Source: Thamnaconus septentrionalis (lineage: Eukaryota > Chordata > Actinopteri > Tetraodontiformes > Monacanthidae). Taken from it: a stretch of DNA of 64,000 nt. Of the stretch, positions 11,093 to 23,440 are shown in pieces. How positions within the stretch are numbered: position 1 is the stretch's first letter; the number at the start of each line of letters is the position of its first letter. The notes below the pieces were generated by a model that was given only the letters and a program-made list of their open reading frames with translations, searched no databases and was not told the origin of the DNA. The translations under genes and the position numbers were made by a program. The stretch covers positions 2,039,501 through 2,103,500 of the forward strand of contig CM020513.1 of NCBI GenBank assembly GCA_009823395.1, written 5' to 3'.

Positions 11093-12438
11093 TAGGGCTG
11101 CATATGTGTTTTTTCAAGCCGATACCGATGCCGATATGTTCCTGCCTTTCAAGACCGATACCGATAACCGATATTTGTATATTCATTTTTACATTTAGAT
11201 TTACCTGTAGTTTGTCAGGAAGAAAAAAAAACTGGATTTAACAAATTTTTACCTGTAGATTTGTCCCAATGAAATGTCAAGTGAGCACTACTATTAAAAC
11301 AACAACAAAGAACAGTTCTGTTATCAGAAATGTACATATTTATTTTCTTTGCAGACAAAAAAATGGCAATGTTCAAAAGGGTGAACACTAGAATTAAATG
11401 TCTAATATGAAATTTAAAAAAAAAGGCCTCTAGGAGTCCCCAACCACTCTGCAAAGGAATTTATAAAGTACACTAACAAGTACTGCAAACTTAACAAGGT
11501 GCATTGTAGCCTTCAACAATACAAAAAATGTTGTTCTCAATTTTTTTTTTAACATGCGTGTGTGTGCATTTTAAACTTGGAGTCGATGAGTTGATGCAAA
11601 AGTGTGGCGATCGCATTGTATTTAGCAGGCAAACGCACGCCTGAAAAATAGCGGCGGCTCGGAGGGACAAACCGTGGCTCCAAGTGGTTCACCAGCCGAC
11701 CAAGCCCTTGGTCTTCTACAATGGTGAAGGGCTGGTTGTCCAGCGCGATCATTTCCACGATATACTGGAAGATGGCTTTCGCCCTCGGGTCGTTTCTGGC
11801 GAACTTTTTGCTTTTGTCAAAAGCCGCGGCGATAGGAACAAGTCCAGGATCCTTCTTTGTGACTGGCTTTGGGTTAGCAGCTTTTTTAGCACCACAAGCG
11901 TCTTCGTACGCTTTTAATACACCGTAGTGGCGATGCTGATTTTTTTAAGTGGCAAATGAGGTTTTTGGTGTTGAAACTTGAACTGTTTTTTCCCCCTCGA
12001 GAAATGTTTGCCGAACATTTGCGGCAAATAGCGTGCAAAATATCATCATCGGACACAGCAAAATAATCCCAGGCAATCTATGCCATGTTTCCGGTCACAT
12101 GCGTGGGGAAAGTTGGCGTCAGACTGTTTACTGCACAGGTAGGACGTCCATAGAGAAAGGGAGCGCTTGATTTGCTCACCCTAACCCAGTGGTTCTCAAA
12201 CTTTTTAGACGGCGTACCACCTGAGAACGTATTGAGACACCCCGTCAGACCATATACGGCACAGGCAGGAGAAAGGGAGTGCTTGATTTTCTCACCCTTA
12301 CCCAATTACAGCACAACACTGGCAAAAGCCGTGATCTTGACCGGAGCTTTTATATCGGAGCTATTTTTAATAATATCGGATTTATTGGTATGACGTCATA
12401 ATTCCTGATATCAGCCCGATATATATCGTGCACCGTTA
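11093..12438 (-). mobile_element. hAT-family DNA transposon, internally deleted
   Basis: The element is bounded by a perfect 8-bp target-site duplication AATTTCAG (11085-11092 and 12439-12446), the size typical of hAT elements. The ends TAGGGCTGCA (11093) and TAACGGTGCA (minus strand from 12438) form short imperfect terminal inverted repeats. Subterminal GATACCGAT/ATCGG repeats are typical of teleost hATs. It encodes only the N-terminal part of a BED-finger transposase on the minus strand, so it cannot move by itself. A fragment of another MITE end (CAGTGGTTCTCAAAC near 12187) lies inside its right part. Confidence 0.85.
11549..12086 (-). pseudogene. hAT transposase N-terminus (BED zinc finger), broken
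   Basis: Translation from the ATG at 12084-12086 meets an in-frame TAG two codons later. It then reads a BED-type finger (an aromatic-rich WDYF start, then C-x2-C as CRKC, then a CHLKK helix). A one-base shift in a poly-A run (about 11941-11948) moves the frame before QHRHYGVLKAYEDACG. The last open piece (11549-11758) contains MIALDNQPFTIVED and LEPRFVPPSRRYF, hallmark strings of hAT/ZBED transposases just after the finger. The RNaseH-like catalytic domain and the C-terminal dimerisation domain are absent. About 175 codons remain of the 600 or more usual for the family. Confidence 0.85.
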
Positions 12439-12446
12439 AATTTCAG

Positions 12447-14741
12447 TGATATGGAAGTCTGGTTTCAAAAAGCTACGGTTGTGATCCCCAAGCACGAGCT
12501 ACAAGCTACAATGGCACAAGAGTGCAGAGCGAATTGGCGGTTCTTAGCTTGTAAGCTAATGGCTTGCATTGCTCAGCGGACAAGTCTTTGGCCTCTTGTT
12601 CTTTATTTTCTCTGGCAAAACACAATGTGCATTGCATTGTTGTATACAGCGATAAAATGAAGGGTACATTGTTCAGTCGCTTTTGCTGTGTATTGTGGGT
12701 ATTTCTTAGTGGACTACAAAGTGGAGGATGGCGAACACGCCAGATAGCGAGCATGTATCTGTCAAATGAAGTGGTTTCAAACACCTTAAACGTCTGAGAC
12801 TCTTCAAAATCAACACCTGGAACACTTTTAGTCCACAACTTCAGTGTCAGCGCCAAATGCTAGCAGGAAACAGGAAGTTAATGTGCCGGATTGGGTGGCG
12901 GAGAACAAAGCCGACTGATTTGACCATCAGGTTAATTCAGAAAACAAAGGAGGAGGAGAAGAAGAGGAGCCAGCAGACTGTCTGTGACAGAAGCGGCGCT
13001 GGCCGCCGTGCCGCACGAGCAATTACAGCGACAACTTTACATGTCAGGCCCGAGGGGCCGCACATCACAAGCCCACCTGTCAGTGGCACAACATGCCTTT
13101 ACCACGTTTCAGTGGACGCATGCGGGAGCAGTAGCTCTCAATTAGTCTGCGAGGAGGAAGAGGAAGGAGGGAAAACCACCACAGAATGCTTAACAAACAA
13201 CAACTCTCTAATTAAAGGTCAGGAATGAGAAATAAATCAGAATTTAAATCAAAAAACCTCGAAGAAGCTCTCGCGCGGCTAACGAGGTCTAAACAATTTT
13301 AATAAGCTTGGATGGCTCAAATCCAGTGCACCATAAATAAGATTGCCTTCATAAGTCCTTTCCCTCATGCTCCGCTTGCTAACAGAATCATCCAATTACT
13401 GTTTGGAAGCGGCCACATTAGCAGATGTAATAACCTCTGCGAGTACAAAGGAAAAAAAAAATCGTCCTCCGTCTAATTTGATTGATCACTTTTTGCTTTT
13501 TCTTGCCACCTTCGCGCCTCAAATATGATTCATTTGCTTTTTAATCCGCAGCTTTTTTTTTTTTTCCCAGGCGCGGCTCCAGGCCGGCTGAAGGGCTCGG
13601 GCCGGCGGTTTCACTCGCTTTATTTTTCTGCCGGCGCTGCACCACGGGGGAGGCGAGTGGAGGGGGGAGGGTCACAGGCAGGATGTGGAGGTAATGGACC
13701 CCTTCGTGCTGCGAGTCCCCGGCACGGCTGCGAGGTATGAAGGGCGATCCCGCGGCCGCCGCTACATCACACCCCGGGAACCGCCGGGGGGGGGAGCCAA
13801 GCGTGGAAATGTTAATGCTGATTTATCAAGACGGACTCGGATGTTTGCATTAGACCCTGAACTTTTACATCCCACTGGTCTGGATCGGAACACGGAGCGG
13901 GACTCTGATGAATGGAGACGTTCTCAGCCAGAGGAGCAAATCGGTCAAAACCTGTAGCTTTTCTTTCTTTCTTTCTTTTATTTTTAGATGAGGATTTTCG
14001 GATTTGATTTAGGAAAAAAATACAGATCTGAACATCCCTCCTTTCTTTTAATATTCATTTATGAACACAGGTTACACCTCGGCCTGCTGTAGGAGCGTGA
14101 GACGCGTCCCCCCGGCGCCGGCAAGACAGAGCTCAATAACCAGCCGTGTCGACTCGCCATTGTGGTGACAAAATAAATTTCAATTACGGCCATGTGAAAT
14201 TGGATTTCCTCACAGCATTAGGGGATTGAGAATCGTTGAAAGGTTTTCACGCTTCTGCTCAGGTCCCCCCCTCTTCTTTTTTTTATTTTGTCCTCCCCCT
14301 CCGCCGGCCGTCAAGACGACAGCGTGTCTCAGCCGTGAGACCTGCAGCTTGTTGCCGCTGAGCTCTGACACGGGCTCTGCTGGCAGTCTTATGAAATCAA
14401 TAAGTCACTTTGGACAGATGTGGGGGTTTTTTGCTTCCCCAGGAACAGCTCACACGGAATTAATAGCGGTGATTGCGGGCGACAGCGCAAGCCGGGGTCG
14501 TTCCCCTCCACCTGGGACGGCGACTGAGCTCTTTGTGATCGCTTCACGTCCGTTCTGTCATCGTCTCTGATCAATACACTGTAAAGCTGGGAGTCAAATT
14601 TTGCGAAGGTTAATAAAAACATTGCAGCGGAACTAAAGACAACATGGTGGAATGTGGTGAGGACGGTGATGTCGGCGTGCTAATTTTCCCTCTTGGCAAA
14701 GCTTCAAGGCTCGGTGCACAATCAGCAGGTTGTGAGTTTTA
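12447..14741. other. Noncoding; candidate conserved blocks near 13.2-13.6 kb and 14.1-14.6 kb
   Basis: Positions 13190-13560 carry TAATTA (13209-13214) and AT-rich homeodomain-like cores in complex sequence. Positions 13560-13800 are GC/CpG-rich. Positions 14140-14220 include a SOX-like CCATTGT (14157-14163) and a CAATTA core. A short CTTT microsatellite lies near 13961-13979. No exon is supported. Confidence 0.35.
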
Positions 14742-16036
14742 AAGGTCCTCGATCCACTGCGCATTAGTGAATGATGAGAAAAGTGTTAAAATTCAGTTAT
14801 TGAGGGATCACATATAACAAGATATCAGCACTAAATGGTTGTTACACTGAATGCTAATTTTTTGTAACAAGATATTTTAGAAATTCCCCCACCAAGGCCA
14901 TGTATGATGTCACAAAGGGCACTGATACCTGGACCACATGACCCTCTTATCTAGTGATGTATGACCCTGGCCTCTGGTTCGCAGACAACACACTCAGGTG
15001 CCACCTTCTGAGGGAACAACCTGCAGGTTGTTGACAACACAGACAGTGTTTGGATCAAATAACCACAGTTCTGGTGAGGTTGGTGAGGAAAGAAATTGTT
15101 CATCAATCAAACAATCATCACTGTCCAACGCATAATGAACAGACGTCAGTTTCTTCTCAACAATTTCAATGTTTTGAAGAGTAGATGCACTAAATATGTT
15201 TTTTCAAATCCCTCCGCCCACGATGGACGTCTGGAATGTAGTTCCGGCTATGCCATTGTCATGAAGACAACAGAGGGGCAGATCCTCAAAGAAGGGCGCG
15301 CAGTGGTAAAATGCGGCTCGTTTTGCGGCTGCAATCTGCGCCAATGCGGCATCTGAAACAGGTGTGAATGTTGCGGTCTGGCAACCTGAGAGCAGTTTGT
15401 GCAGTTTGTGGCAGTTTGTCTCCAGCAAGGCAAGAATTGTGTGTCCCAGCAACCTGTATCTCTTTAAAATGTCCCGTTCTCGGAGGTCAAACAGCGAAAC
15501 TCTGCTGCGATAAACGCGCGCCTGGCATTACGATGCCTCCTCCGTCTACCAAGACTGCTGCCACAGTGGAAAGAAAGTCAAGACGCAAGACGCGTTAGTC
15601 ATTATATAAGCAAGACAATCACCAACACCTGAGTACCATTTGCATTTTTCATAGCCTATCTAAAATACTGGCATATACTGTAGTCTGTGCCTATCTATAT
15701 ACACTTTGACAGACAGAAGCTGCGCCTGGTTTTGGCTGGCGGTGTTTCCGTCTGTCAAACTGCGTGCGGACACGAGCGCAAACTCTTTCTGGATCTGCCG
15801 CTGTTTGAATGAGGCATATTTGCATAGAAGGGGGTGTGTCCTTTTGCTCATAATGACTCATTTAAATACATTCAAATGAGTCTGGCGCAGCCCAGCCGCT
15901 ACCTGCGCCTCGCCGCATTTTCTGCCGATTTTCACATTTGCGTCCCCTCTGTGGATCGAAATCACAGTTTTTGGCGCTATTTACACAGATTTTCTGGCGC
16001 AAAAGCCGGGTAATCGCTTTGTGGATCTGGCCCATA
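14742..16036 (-). mobile_element. Probable PIF/Harbinger-type remnant
   Basis: A short peptide on the minus strand resembles the N-terminal part of Harbinger transposases. On the minus strand the right end reads GGGCCAGATCCACAAAGCG (from about 16034), a form I associate with teleost PIF/Harbinger-like repeats. The left end near 14743 (GGTCCTCGATCCACTGCGC) aligns loosely with it. No clean 3-bp target duplication is visible, so the borders are tentative. Confidence 0.4.
15204..15535 (-). pseudogene. Harbinger-like transposase fragment
   Basis: After a stop at about 15528-15535 the minus strand reads about 105 codons. The first 35 include RVYRSRVSLFDL and ILKRYRLLGHTILALLE, which resemble the region before the catalytic domain of HARBI1-like transposases (arginine-rich start, then D-x-x-RYRL and a hydrophobic helix). 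The remaining sequence does not match the family as I know it, and the catalytic DDE part is missing. Assignment is from pattern memory. Confidence 0.45.
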
Positions 16037-19000
16037 GTGTTTTCAACGCAATTGTCTCATAATGTTACATTGTTCTCATTTCATAGCGTGGTGAATGCGC
16101 AGGTCACGACTCTGCATAGGATCACAAAACAACAGGCAACCACTTATTAAAGGGAAAATACATTGATTATGACGATCATGGCAATAGGCGGATTTTCCAA
16201 AATGCTGAACTATCTCTTTAAGATATAACAAGACACCGCTCCTCTGCAAAGCCCTATTAGCACAGAGAGTTTGTGCAGCCCAGCGGCTGCCTGCAGAGCA
16301 TCTGCCTTCGCAGTCCACAGGACGGAGTGGACAGCAAGGACAGAAATAAGATACAATACACAGCACAGAGACGGAAAGGGTTTTTTTTTATTTTATTTTA
16401 TTTTTTTTAGTATTTTCAGTTTCTCATCACTGATGCTGGGCCATAAAGCAGGGCAGCGGTCTTGACACATCCCATAACATCCAGGGCCGGGCGGCGGTGT
16501 GCAGAGACAGAAGGACTCCAGGGTCAAACTACTTTCCATATTCTGACCAAACAACAGAGGACGAGACTATAAACATCATTCGGATGCCAGTCACTCCTCC
16601 CTCTCTATTTTTTTCATCCCCGTCACTCTTTCTTAACTCCCACCCAACATGTCACGTCAACCTTGTCGGGCCGTCTCAAGAGCACCTTCCTCCTTCAGCG
16701 AGCAAAGAAAAGTTTTTCCCCTTCCTTCACTACATTTGGCCTTTTCCGACAGAGCCGCTAATGACTTGCGGTTGTTCTCTCACCTGCTAGAAGATTCGCT
16801 CGATGCGACCGAGCGTCTGCTCCTCCTGAATTCCAATAAATAACCCGACCTCGTTTGCACACCTGGTTCAGCTGGCTTGGGTTATAATATCAGCCGTCCT
16901 TCACTGCTGCAGCCTGGGTGCCGCACCGGCTCTTAATGGGGAGTGGGGAGGTGAGGGTGACTTAAAACGGAAGTCTGAGCATGTACGTTTATTTATTTAC
17001 AAATTTTTTTAGCTGAAAGTGTTTTATTAAATTAAGGAAAATAATAATTTCATGACATCTTTTTTTCTCCTGATAACATCAGTGTATTTTTCTTTCTGTC
17101 CTGGTCGGAATGTCTTTTTGTTACTCATGAATATGTAAAGTGGTGATGCGGAGAGTGGGTGGGGGTGCGGGGGTTTCCAGAAGTGGCTCCATCAAAGCAA
17201 AGCAGCATCTAATTTACTCCAGTCTGGTGGTCTCTTTATCAGGTTCAAGCCCGGGTCGGACCACCTGATTGATGCACGTCTCTCTACAGGCCAGCCGAGG
17301 CTCCGCCACAGAATTATTACCAGGCCGACTCCATGCATTTGACATAATGCACTGTGACCTTGTAGGAATGAGTCAGTTTGAGCGACAACAACAACAACAG
17401 CAGGGAGAGATATCGGCTATTGCTCCTGCTGCCGCGGTGTCGGCTCTGCATGTTTTGCGCACGGTTTGGATGTGAAGAGGCGTCGCCTTTGCATCCTTAT
17501 GAGTTGGTTAAACTGCAGGAAGAAGTGAAATTCCCCACTGGTGATTGAGAAATATCCATCCATTCATCCTTCCACCCATCATCCATTTTCCATCCCTGAA
17601 ATAGTATTTAACTGCTGGCCTCTCAAGCGCTTGTGTAGCAATTCAAGTGTAATGCTGCTTTCACACTAATATAATTGCAAGAGACATGAGGGTCACTCGT
17701 TCATAATATTTATTCTTGCAGCGTTTTTCCAGGCTTGTCACGTTTAGTCTGACCTTACTTCTCATAGATGGATTTGGAAAGAAAAAAAAAGATCCAACCT
17801 GTATTTGAATTTGAGATGGTCAGATTGTGGCCTGACCAATCAGTGGCCTGTGAGGAGAAGGAGGTGGGACTACAGCTGTGGTTTGGAGCCAACCAGCGTG
17901 AGGTTTTCCTGCACTTTATTATTATTATAATAATTATTATTTTTAATCCGATCTGGATTCCAGAGAAAATTTCTCTCTGGCGAAAGTCAAGCGAAAGGCC
18001 GCGGCCGTTCTCTTCTGAACGCGGTGCACACGGTGAAGCGAGTCACGGTGTTGCACGACTGAGTGAGGTCTGACTCTGGGTGTCAGGTCTACCTGACATG
18101 TTTAATGCATGTCTCGGCCCCTGATGACACCCTACAAAAGGGTCCGTCCGTCGGCGTCGGGTAATGGCAGCTTTCTTCCTGCACTGATCGTCGGTCTCTA
18201 CTTCCCACAACACTTTCACTCTGCCCACCGGGGAATGAAGGGCTCTTAGCGGGGAAAAAAAAGAAAGATAGAAGGACGAGTTCAAAGGACATTAACCGAT
18301 GAATCCTCCTTTAAAGCCTGGTGTGACAAAATGGGTTTGATTATTAACAGGCACCACTGAGACAAATTTAACAGGACACAATATCCCTCTATCAGTGAAG
18401 TGAGAATAACTTTGAAGGATGCTGGTGGCTTCAGGTTCAAAGAGACTCACTAATTTGAAAAGATTGTCACTGCATCCTAACACGAATTCCTAATAGACCA
18501 AGACGTACGATGAGCCAAAACTTTCCCAGTTTAATTATTCTCAGCCTCTGTCCCCCAATATCTGAGTCAGATATTGCAGCCATCAAAGGGAAGTTTAAAA
18601 GTGTTTTCTGACTGACAAAATCTTTCAACAAAACTTCCCGCTTTGAACGTCTTCAGACTTCCTGCTGCGGAGACACAACAACAGAAGGTTTTTTTTTGTT
18701 TTTTATTTGCCTTCGAATCAAATCAGTCAGCCAGTTTCCTGAATAATGACCAAGTTTTCAACAGACACGCACAAAAATACAAAATACAATACAATACTTT
18801 CAGAGGGTTGGATGCTGGTTTGGATGAGATTTGTCTGTCCTGCCGAACGCTAGACAGACAAATGGACTAATGGCAAATCCACTGGCTGGGCAGGATGACC
18901 CTCAGTGTAAAAATTTAATGTTTAAAATTTTAGAAAGCTTTAGAAGTAAAGTTTGAACTTTACATACAGTGACGACTCCATTTGATGCTCTTTTATCTTC

Positions 19001-20010
19001 TTTCAGCTCATCTTTAAACTCAATCTGATTAATACTGGTTGAAAACAGACTCTTACCATGAACCATGAACAGACTCTTAACAGATGAGGCACATTAGCTC
19101 GACAGGAACTTATAATATAACAAAAAAGGGCTGTCAGACATGAAAAGACTGAATATGCTGTTTTCTGAGGATGTACTGAGTGTTTTTTTTAAGATGATTA
19201 ATGGCGGAAAGCTGTTTCACTGGAATACAGGATTTATAAAAAAAATAATTAGGACCTTTATGGAACAAACAAAACAAATGTGTCAGCTGGGATCTGCTCC
19301 CGGCTTTTTAGCCGTGTGGAAGTTCTCATCTTCACTGTTGAACCTCCGCATGCAGCATCCCAGTTACTTAACCATCCATCACAGCCTTTTCAAAGGCCCA
19401 ATGTGTCATTACAATGTCTGCCGCAGTAAAGGCAGTAACACAAATCAAAGACGGGCCGCCGAGTGACGCCCTCTATCTGGAGTCACCCCCCCCACCACGC
19501 CTCCCCCAGCCTCATCCCACCTCTCCCAGAACGCACTGATAAAGGGCACGGGCGGCATAAATTTAGTGCTAAATGGCCGACTGTCATGTAGAAGGTGAGG
19601 GATCACGTCACGTCGCAGGCACGAGCAGATGCCTGTGAAGGTCTAATGACGGTGACCGTGTCACCTCAGCGTGCCTGCCGCTGCGTGCGTGCGTGCATGC
19701 GTCTATATGTGCACGTACGTACAACCCACAGCAGCATCTGGAAGGATACGCCCACAGCTTCAAGCGTCGGGCAAACACACACGGCTCGTCTCCCCCGTCT
19801 CCTTTATTTCACACACATTAGGTGGACTGAAGGCGGCAGACAGGCGACTTGGTTTAAAAGTGAAAGTGACGGGCTGGTGATGTCATCCAGATGTGATGAT
19901 GTCATGCAAGAAATTAAGGGTTGAAGGGTTTGGTTGGGCATCAAAGCAGCAACAACGCAGGGAACAAAGCGGGCAGGCTCTCTGAGCTCGGCAGGATCAT
20001 GTGTGTAGAG

Positions 20011-20013
<3 letters not shown>
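16037..20013. other. Noncoding single-copy DNA
   Basis: A poly-T/TTTTA tract lies at about 16380-16410. The segment 16860-17480 contains a (CAA)4-type run near 17386. The rest has mixed composition with poly-A/T tracts and an alternating purine-pyrimidine TGCG/CGTA stretch near 19681-19720. I found no exon with plausible splice sites and no TE ends. Confidence 0.4.

Positions 20014-20047
<34 letters not shown>
20014..20047. repeat. (GT)n microsatellite
   Basis: About 17 GT dinucleotides in a row. Confidence 0.95.
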
Positions 20048-20049
<2 letters not shown>

Positions 20050-22700
20050 GGGGGATAATTTGTCTAATGCACAGTGAGATTAGAAAGGGACAGGCAGCAT
20101 TAGGACCATCCATCAGCAGGCTAATTCAGATGCCAGACCTCCTGCTAGACAGAAAATGAGGAAACTGCTTTTTTTTTTTTTTAATGTAGCTATTTAGTTG
20201 GATATTCTCCTTGAAACAGTGAAACACGCGGTGGGCAAAGTTCCTCGGATCGATAAAACCAAACAAGAACGTCTGAATCACTCAGCTCCAGGCTGCTCAA
20301 AGCATCTCCTCCTCGGCTCAGTGGGTTTTAACGACGGCTTGCAGCAGTCACTTTCTGCTCTGGCCACTAGGGGGACGGAAGAGGACCATGACTGTCTGAA
20401 ACTGCTCTTGGCTGGAGCTCTGCTAGAAGGATGTGCGAGATTACTGTGCTAAGCTTAAGGAAAACATCAACCAATAAGATTCTTCCCCAAAACGGACGTG
20501 CTCAGGAACTTCGGAAGTCAGACTCGAGATGTATCTGCAATCAGAGCAAATCCCCTTATCCACCTGTGTTGCCTCGTGCTTTTTGCTGCCGTTGTGAAAA
20601 TACATCTGCGACTGTGACGATAACTCCCGTCTGATAAATCACTGAGCAGACGTCACCGGCAGGGGAGGCCGCAGCAATCTGCAAAATCCCAGCTTGGGGG
20701 CACCGACTACGACGCATCTATACACGCAAAAAGAGCAGCGGCTTCAGCAAAACAAAGCGCTTAACCTCTCGCTAAATAGATTTGCATCCAATGCAGCCAA
20801 GACTTAGTCGGTGCTGCGCGAGGAGGACAAAGGGAAAGTCTTTGTGCGGAGGAAAGTCACATCAGTATCTTGGCGGATAAGCAAAATTCATTAACGGCCT
20901 CTGGCAGCACGGGATTAACAATCCCTTTATGCCGACAATGTAATTGAAAAAGTGGCCCGTCTCATTTTTCACACAAATGTGATTGGATGCAGCCGCCGCC
21001 GCGCCGAGGTTAGCCGCAGCTAAGCCATAATTCGATGCCGAGGCGGGCAAAGACAGACGCGTTGCAGTAACCCAGCAAAGATGATGTCAAGCCACGTCGT
21101 CAGCAAGGGGGAACTTTTCATTTTTCTTCCCTAATGAAAACATGCCTGAATTGTTTTCTTTATCCTCCCACTATGCTACTTTCAAACCATCAGGCTGCCA
21201 GATTGATCAGAGCGGTGGCAGGAACAACAGAAGCATGAAAAAACGCACAGAATTGCACAGCGCGTAAAGTGGCTCGGCTCAAAAATGATCGCAAACCACC
21301 AGGAAAGAAACCAGAGCCGAAGCCTCTCGACTCTCTCGTGATGTTTCTCACTTTCGGCGAGTGCCGAAAAATCCCGCCGATAACCTCGACCCGCCCGCCG
21401 CCTCTCATCCTCTCGCAGTGAAATTGACAAGCTCTAATCATGACGGACGACGGCTCTCCATCACTGACAGGAGTTAATTTCGCCGGCAGTGAAAAAAAAA
21501 AAAAAGAAAGCGAGCGCCGCCGGCTCACCGACGGCCTCCAATCCTGATCAATGTGACATTTATGTAGCCCCACTCTGCGCTGTCCGCCGGCGAGGGTCGC
21601 AGTGAGGACGTCCACCCTGTAACGTACGACACCGCCGGCACATTTTATTATTTGATAAGAAACGCTGCAGAAATCAATAATGTAGCTGCTGTTACAGAAC
21701 ACAAATCTCCATCTGGAACTTCAGGGGGAGGGGATTGTACATGAAAGAAAAAAATAAATCCAATTTTCCATCTTTTCTGCTTGGTTATAAGGAACAAGGA
21801 CAGTAAATTGAAGAGAATATTCCTAATATGGATTTATGATGTTTTCAGATATGTACTGGATGGTTTAACTCCCGTTTTTATTTCATTTGCTCGTCAGAGG
21901 CAACGCTCACATGCGGCTTTAAAGCCTAAATTGTGTTTTACAGGCATGATCAATCTTGTGAGGGTTTAAAAAAATAAATAAAAGCAGCGTCAATAGCCTG
22001 AGGAATAGATGCGAGCTCCAATAATCTTCACACCATGAGGTCCAGCAGCCACGGCTATGATGTCATTCCACACAGCGACAGAGGGGAGGGCGACTAATTG
22101 ATTCTCGTTCTTTAGAATGCCAATTAAAGCAAAGATTTGTAAAATGATGAGATAGCTCGTTAGATGATTGGGAAAATATATACAGGCTCAAATTAAACTG
22201 CCACAACAGCTATTTTAATCACCATCATCAGTAGATGGCCAGAATCCACTGTGGTTCCGGGTGCTGTAGGTTTTCTGTTTTACTCACAATTTTTTTTTTT
22301 CATAATTGCTCAACATAATAATGAGCAACAACAAAGGGTGACATGCATAATGAATGAAGGGCGGTGCTGAATCTTGAATTTATTTATAAATTTATTATTT
22401 TTTTTAAATAATCAGCTAAAAATAAATTAATGGGCAGAGTTTGGAAATAATTGGCGGATGAAACTTTAAGACTCTCAGACATTAAAAATAAATAAATAAA
22501 TGAAATAAAATAAGAAAATCTGAGCGATGAAGGCGCAGCACAATGTTCCCAAACAATAATTACACTGCACAGATAAACACACGCCTCCCTCCAGCGCCGA
22601 CCAAACCCCCTCCGAGTTAAAATCAATGAGCCATTAATGTAAAAAAGAGGTGCTGCAGGTGTGTTTTGTTGGCTTGGCGGTGACTTATGACACTAATATA
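20048..22700. other. Noncoding; candidate conserved block 20640-21680
   Basis: Positions 20870-21050 are complex and low in simple repeats, with GGATTA (20912-20917, a bicoid/OTX-type core), ACAATG and TAATTG motifs. Positions 21180-21680 are CpG-rich in parts. Positions 22380-22510 are AT-rich with AAATAAATAAAT runs. Open frames of up to 170 codons occur on the minus strand but match nothing I recognise. Confidence 0.35.
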
Positions 22701-23440
22701 AATTTGCCACAAGTGTTAGGAGGAGGGCGTGGGGTGGGGGGTCTGGGAGGGGAGGAGGAGGAGGAGAGTGGGTGAGGGAGGTGGGATAATAACTCCATTT
22801 TGAAGGATTGTTATGATCAATATGTAATCCTTGGAGGAGAGGGCTCCTGGTTATCTCCAAGGAGCAAAGGGGGGCCGAGGACGCCGCCGCTTGATTGGCC
22901 GCTCTTGATGGAGCTTGCCGTGATAAGAGGCCGCCAGCCGGCCCTGTCCTCCGCCTCGCCCCCGCATCCCGCCTCTATTGTTTCCACCGCCGAGGCTGGC
23001 ACAGAGCTGACCAGCCTGATAAGCAGGACGAGGAGAAGAAGTTTACCACCAAAGAAGGAGGAAGTCAAGCGGAAAGGGGAGGGGGAGGTGAGAGGGGACG
23101 CACAGCGCTCGAATCGTGTGTTTTTATTGGCTCGTGAATCAATATGGAGGGTGCGGGGGGGGGGCTGTAATGGAGAGCGAGTATCAGCCGCGTCCACCTG
23201 GAGCTGCAGCAAGGTCGCCACTGATGGCCCCGGATGCCGCCGCCGCCACCGCGACCACTCCCAAACCAGCGGCCACCAGCGGAGCCGCATGAGGAGCATC
23301 ACTCATATCGCCGCTCGCACGCCGGACCAACGGCCCTGATTACAGGAAATGATTTAGCACGTCCCCGTCTCAGGGCTCATAAACATCCCGGCCCGGGACG
23401 CCGCATATGCTCCCCAGTTTGCTGTTGACTTTTTGCGCCA
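22701..23440. promoter_or_regulatory. Candidate conserved noncoding block, G- and CpG-rich
   Basis: A G-rich lead (22719-22790, GGAGG and GGGG runs) precedes a CpG-rich complex block. Both strands are open over about 160-180 codons (plus 22800-23339, minus 22817-23302). This mutual openness reflects stop-poor GC-rich DNA rather than a gene. The predicted peptides show no domain, and no splice signals frame them. Confidence 0.3.

Noticed and set aside
15015..15032. 18-bp perfect palindrome AACAACCTGCAGGTTGTT
   Set aside because: Short palindromes of this size occur by chance over 64 kb and no repeat or TE end is associated with it.
22800..23339. 179-codon plus-strand open frame with a 161-codon frame opposite
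   Set aside because: Both strands are open in CpG-rich DNA, the peptide has no domain and there are no splice or promoter signals tied to it.
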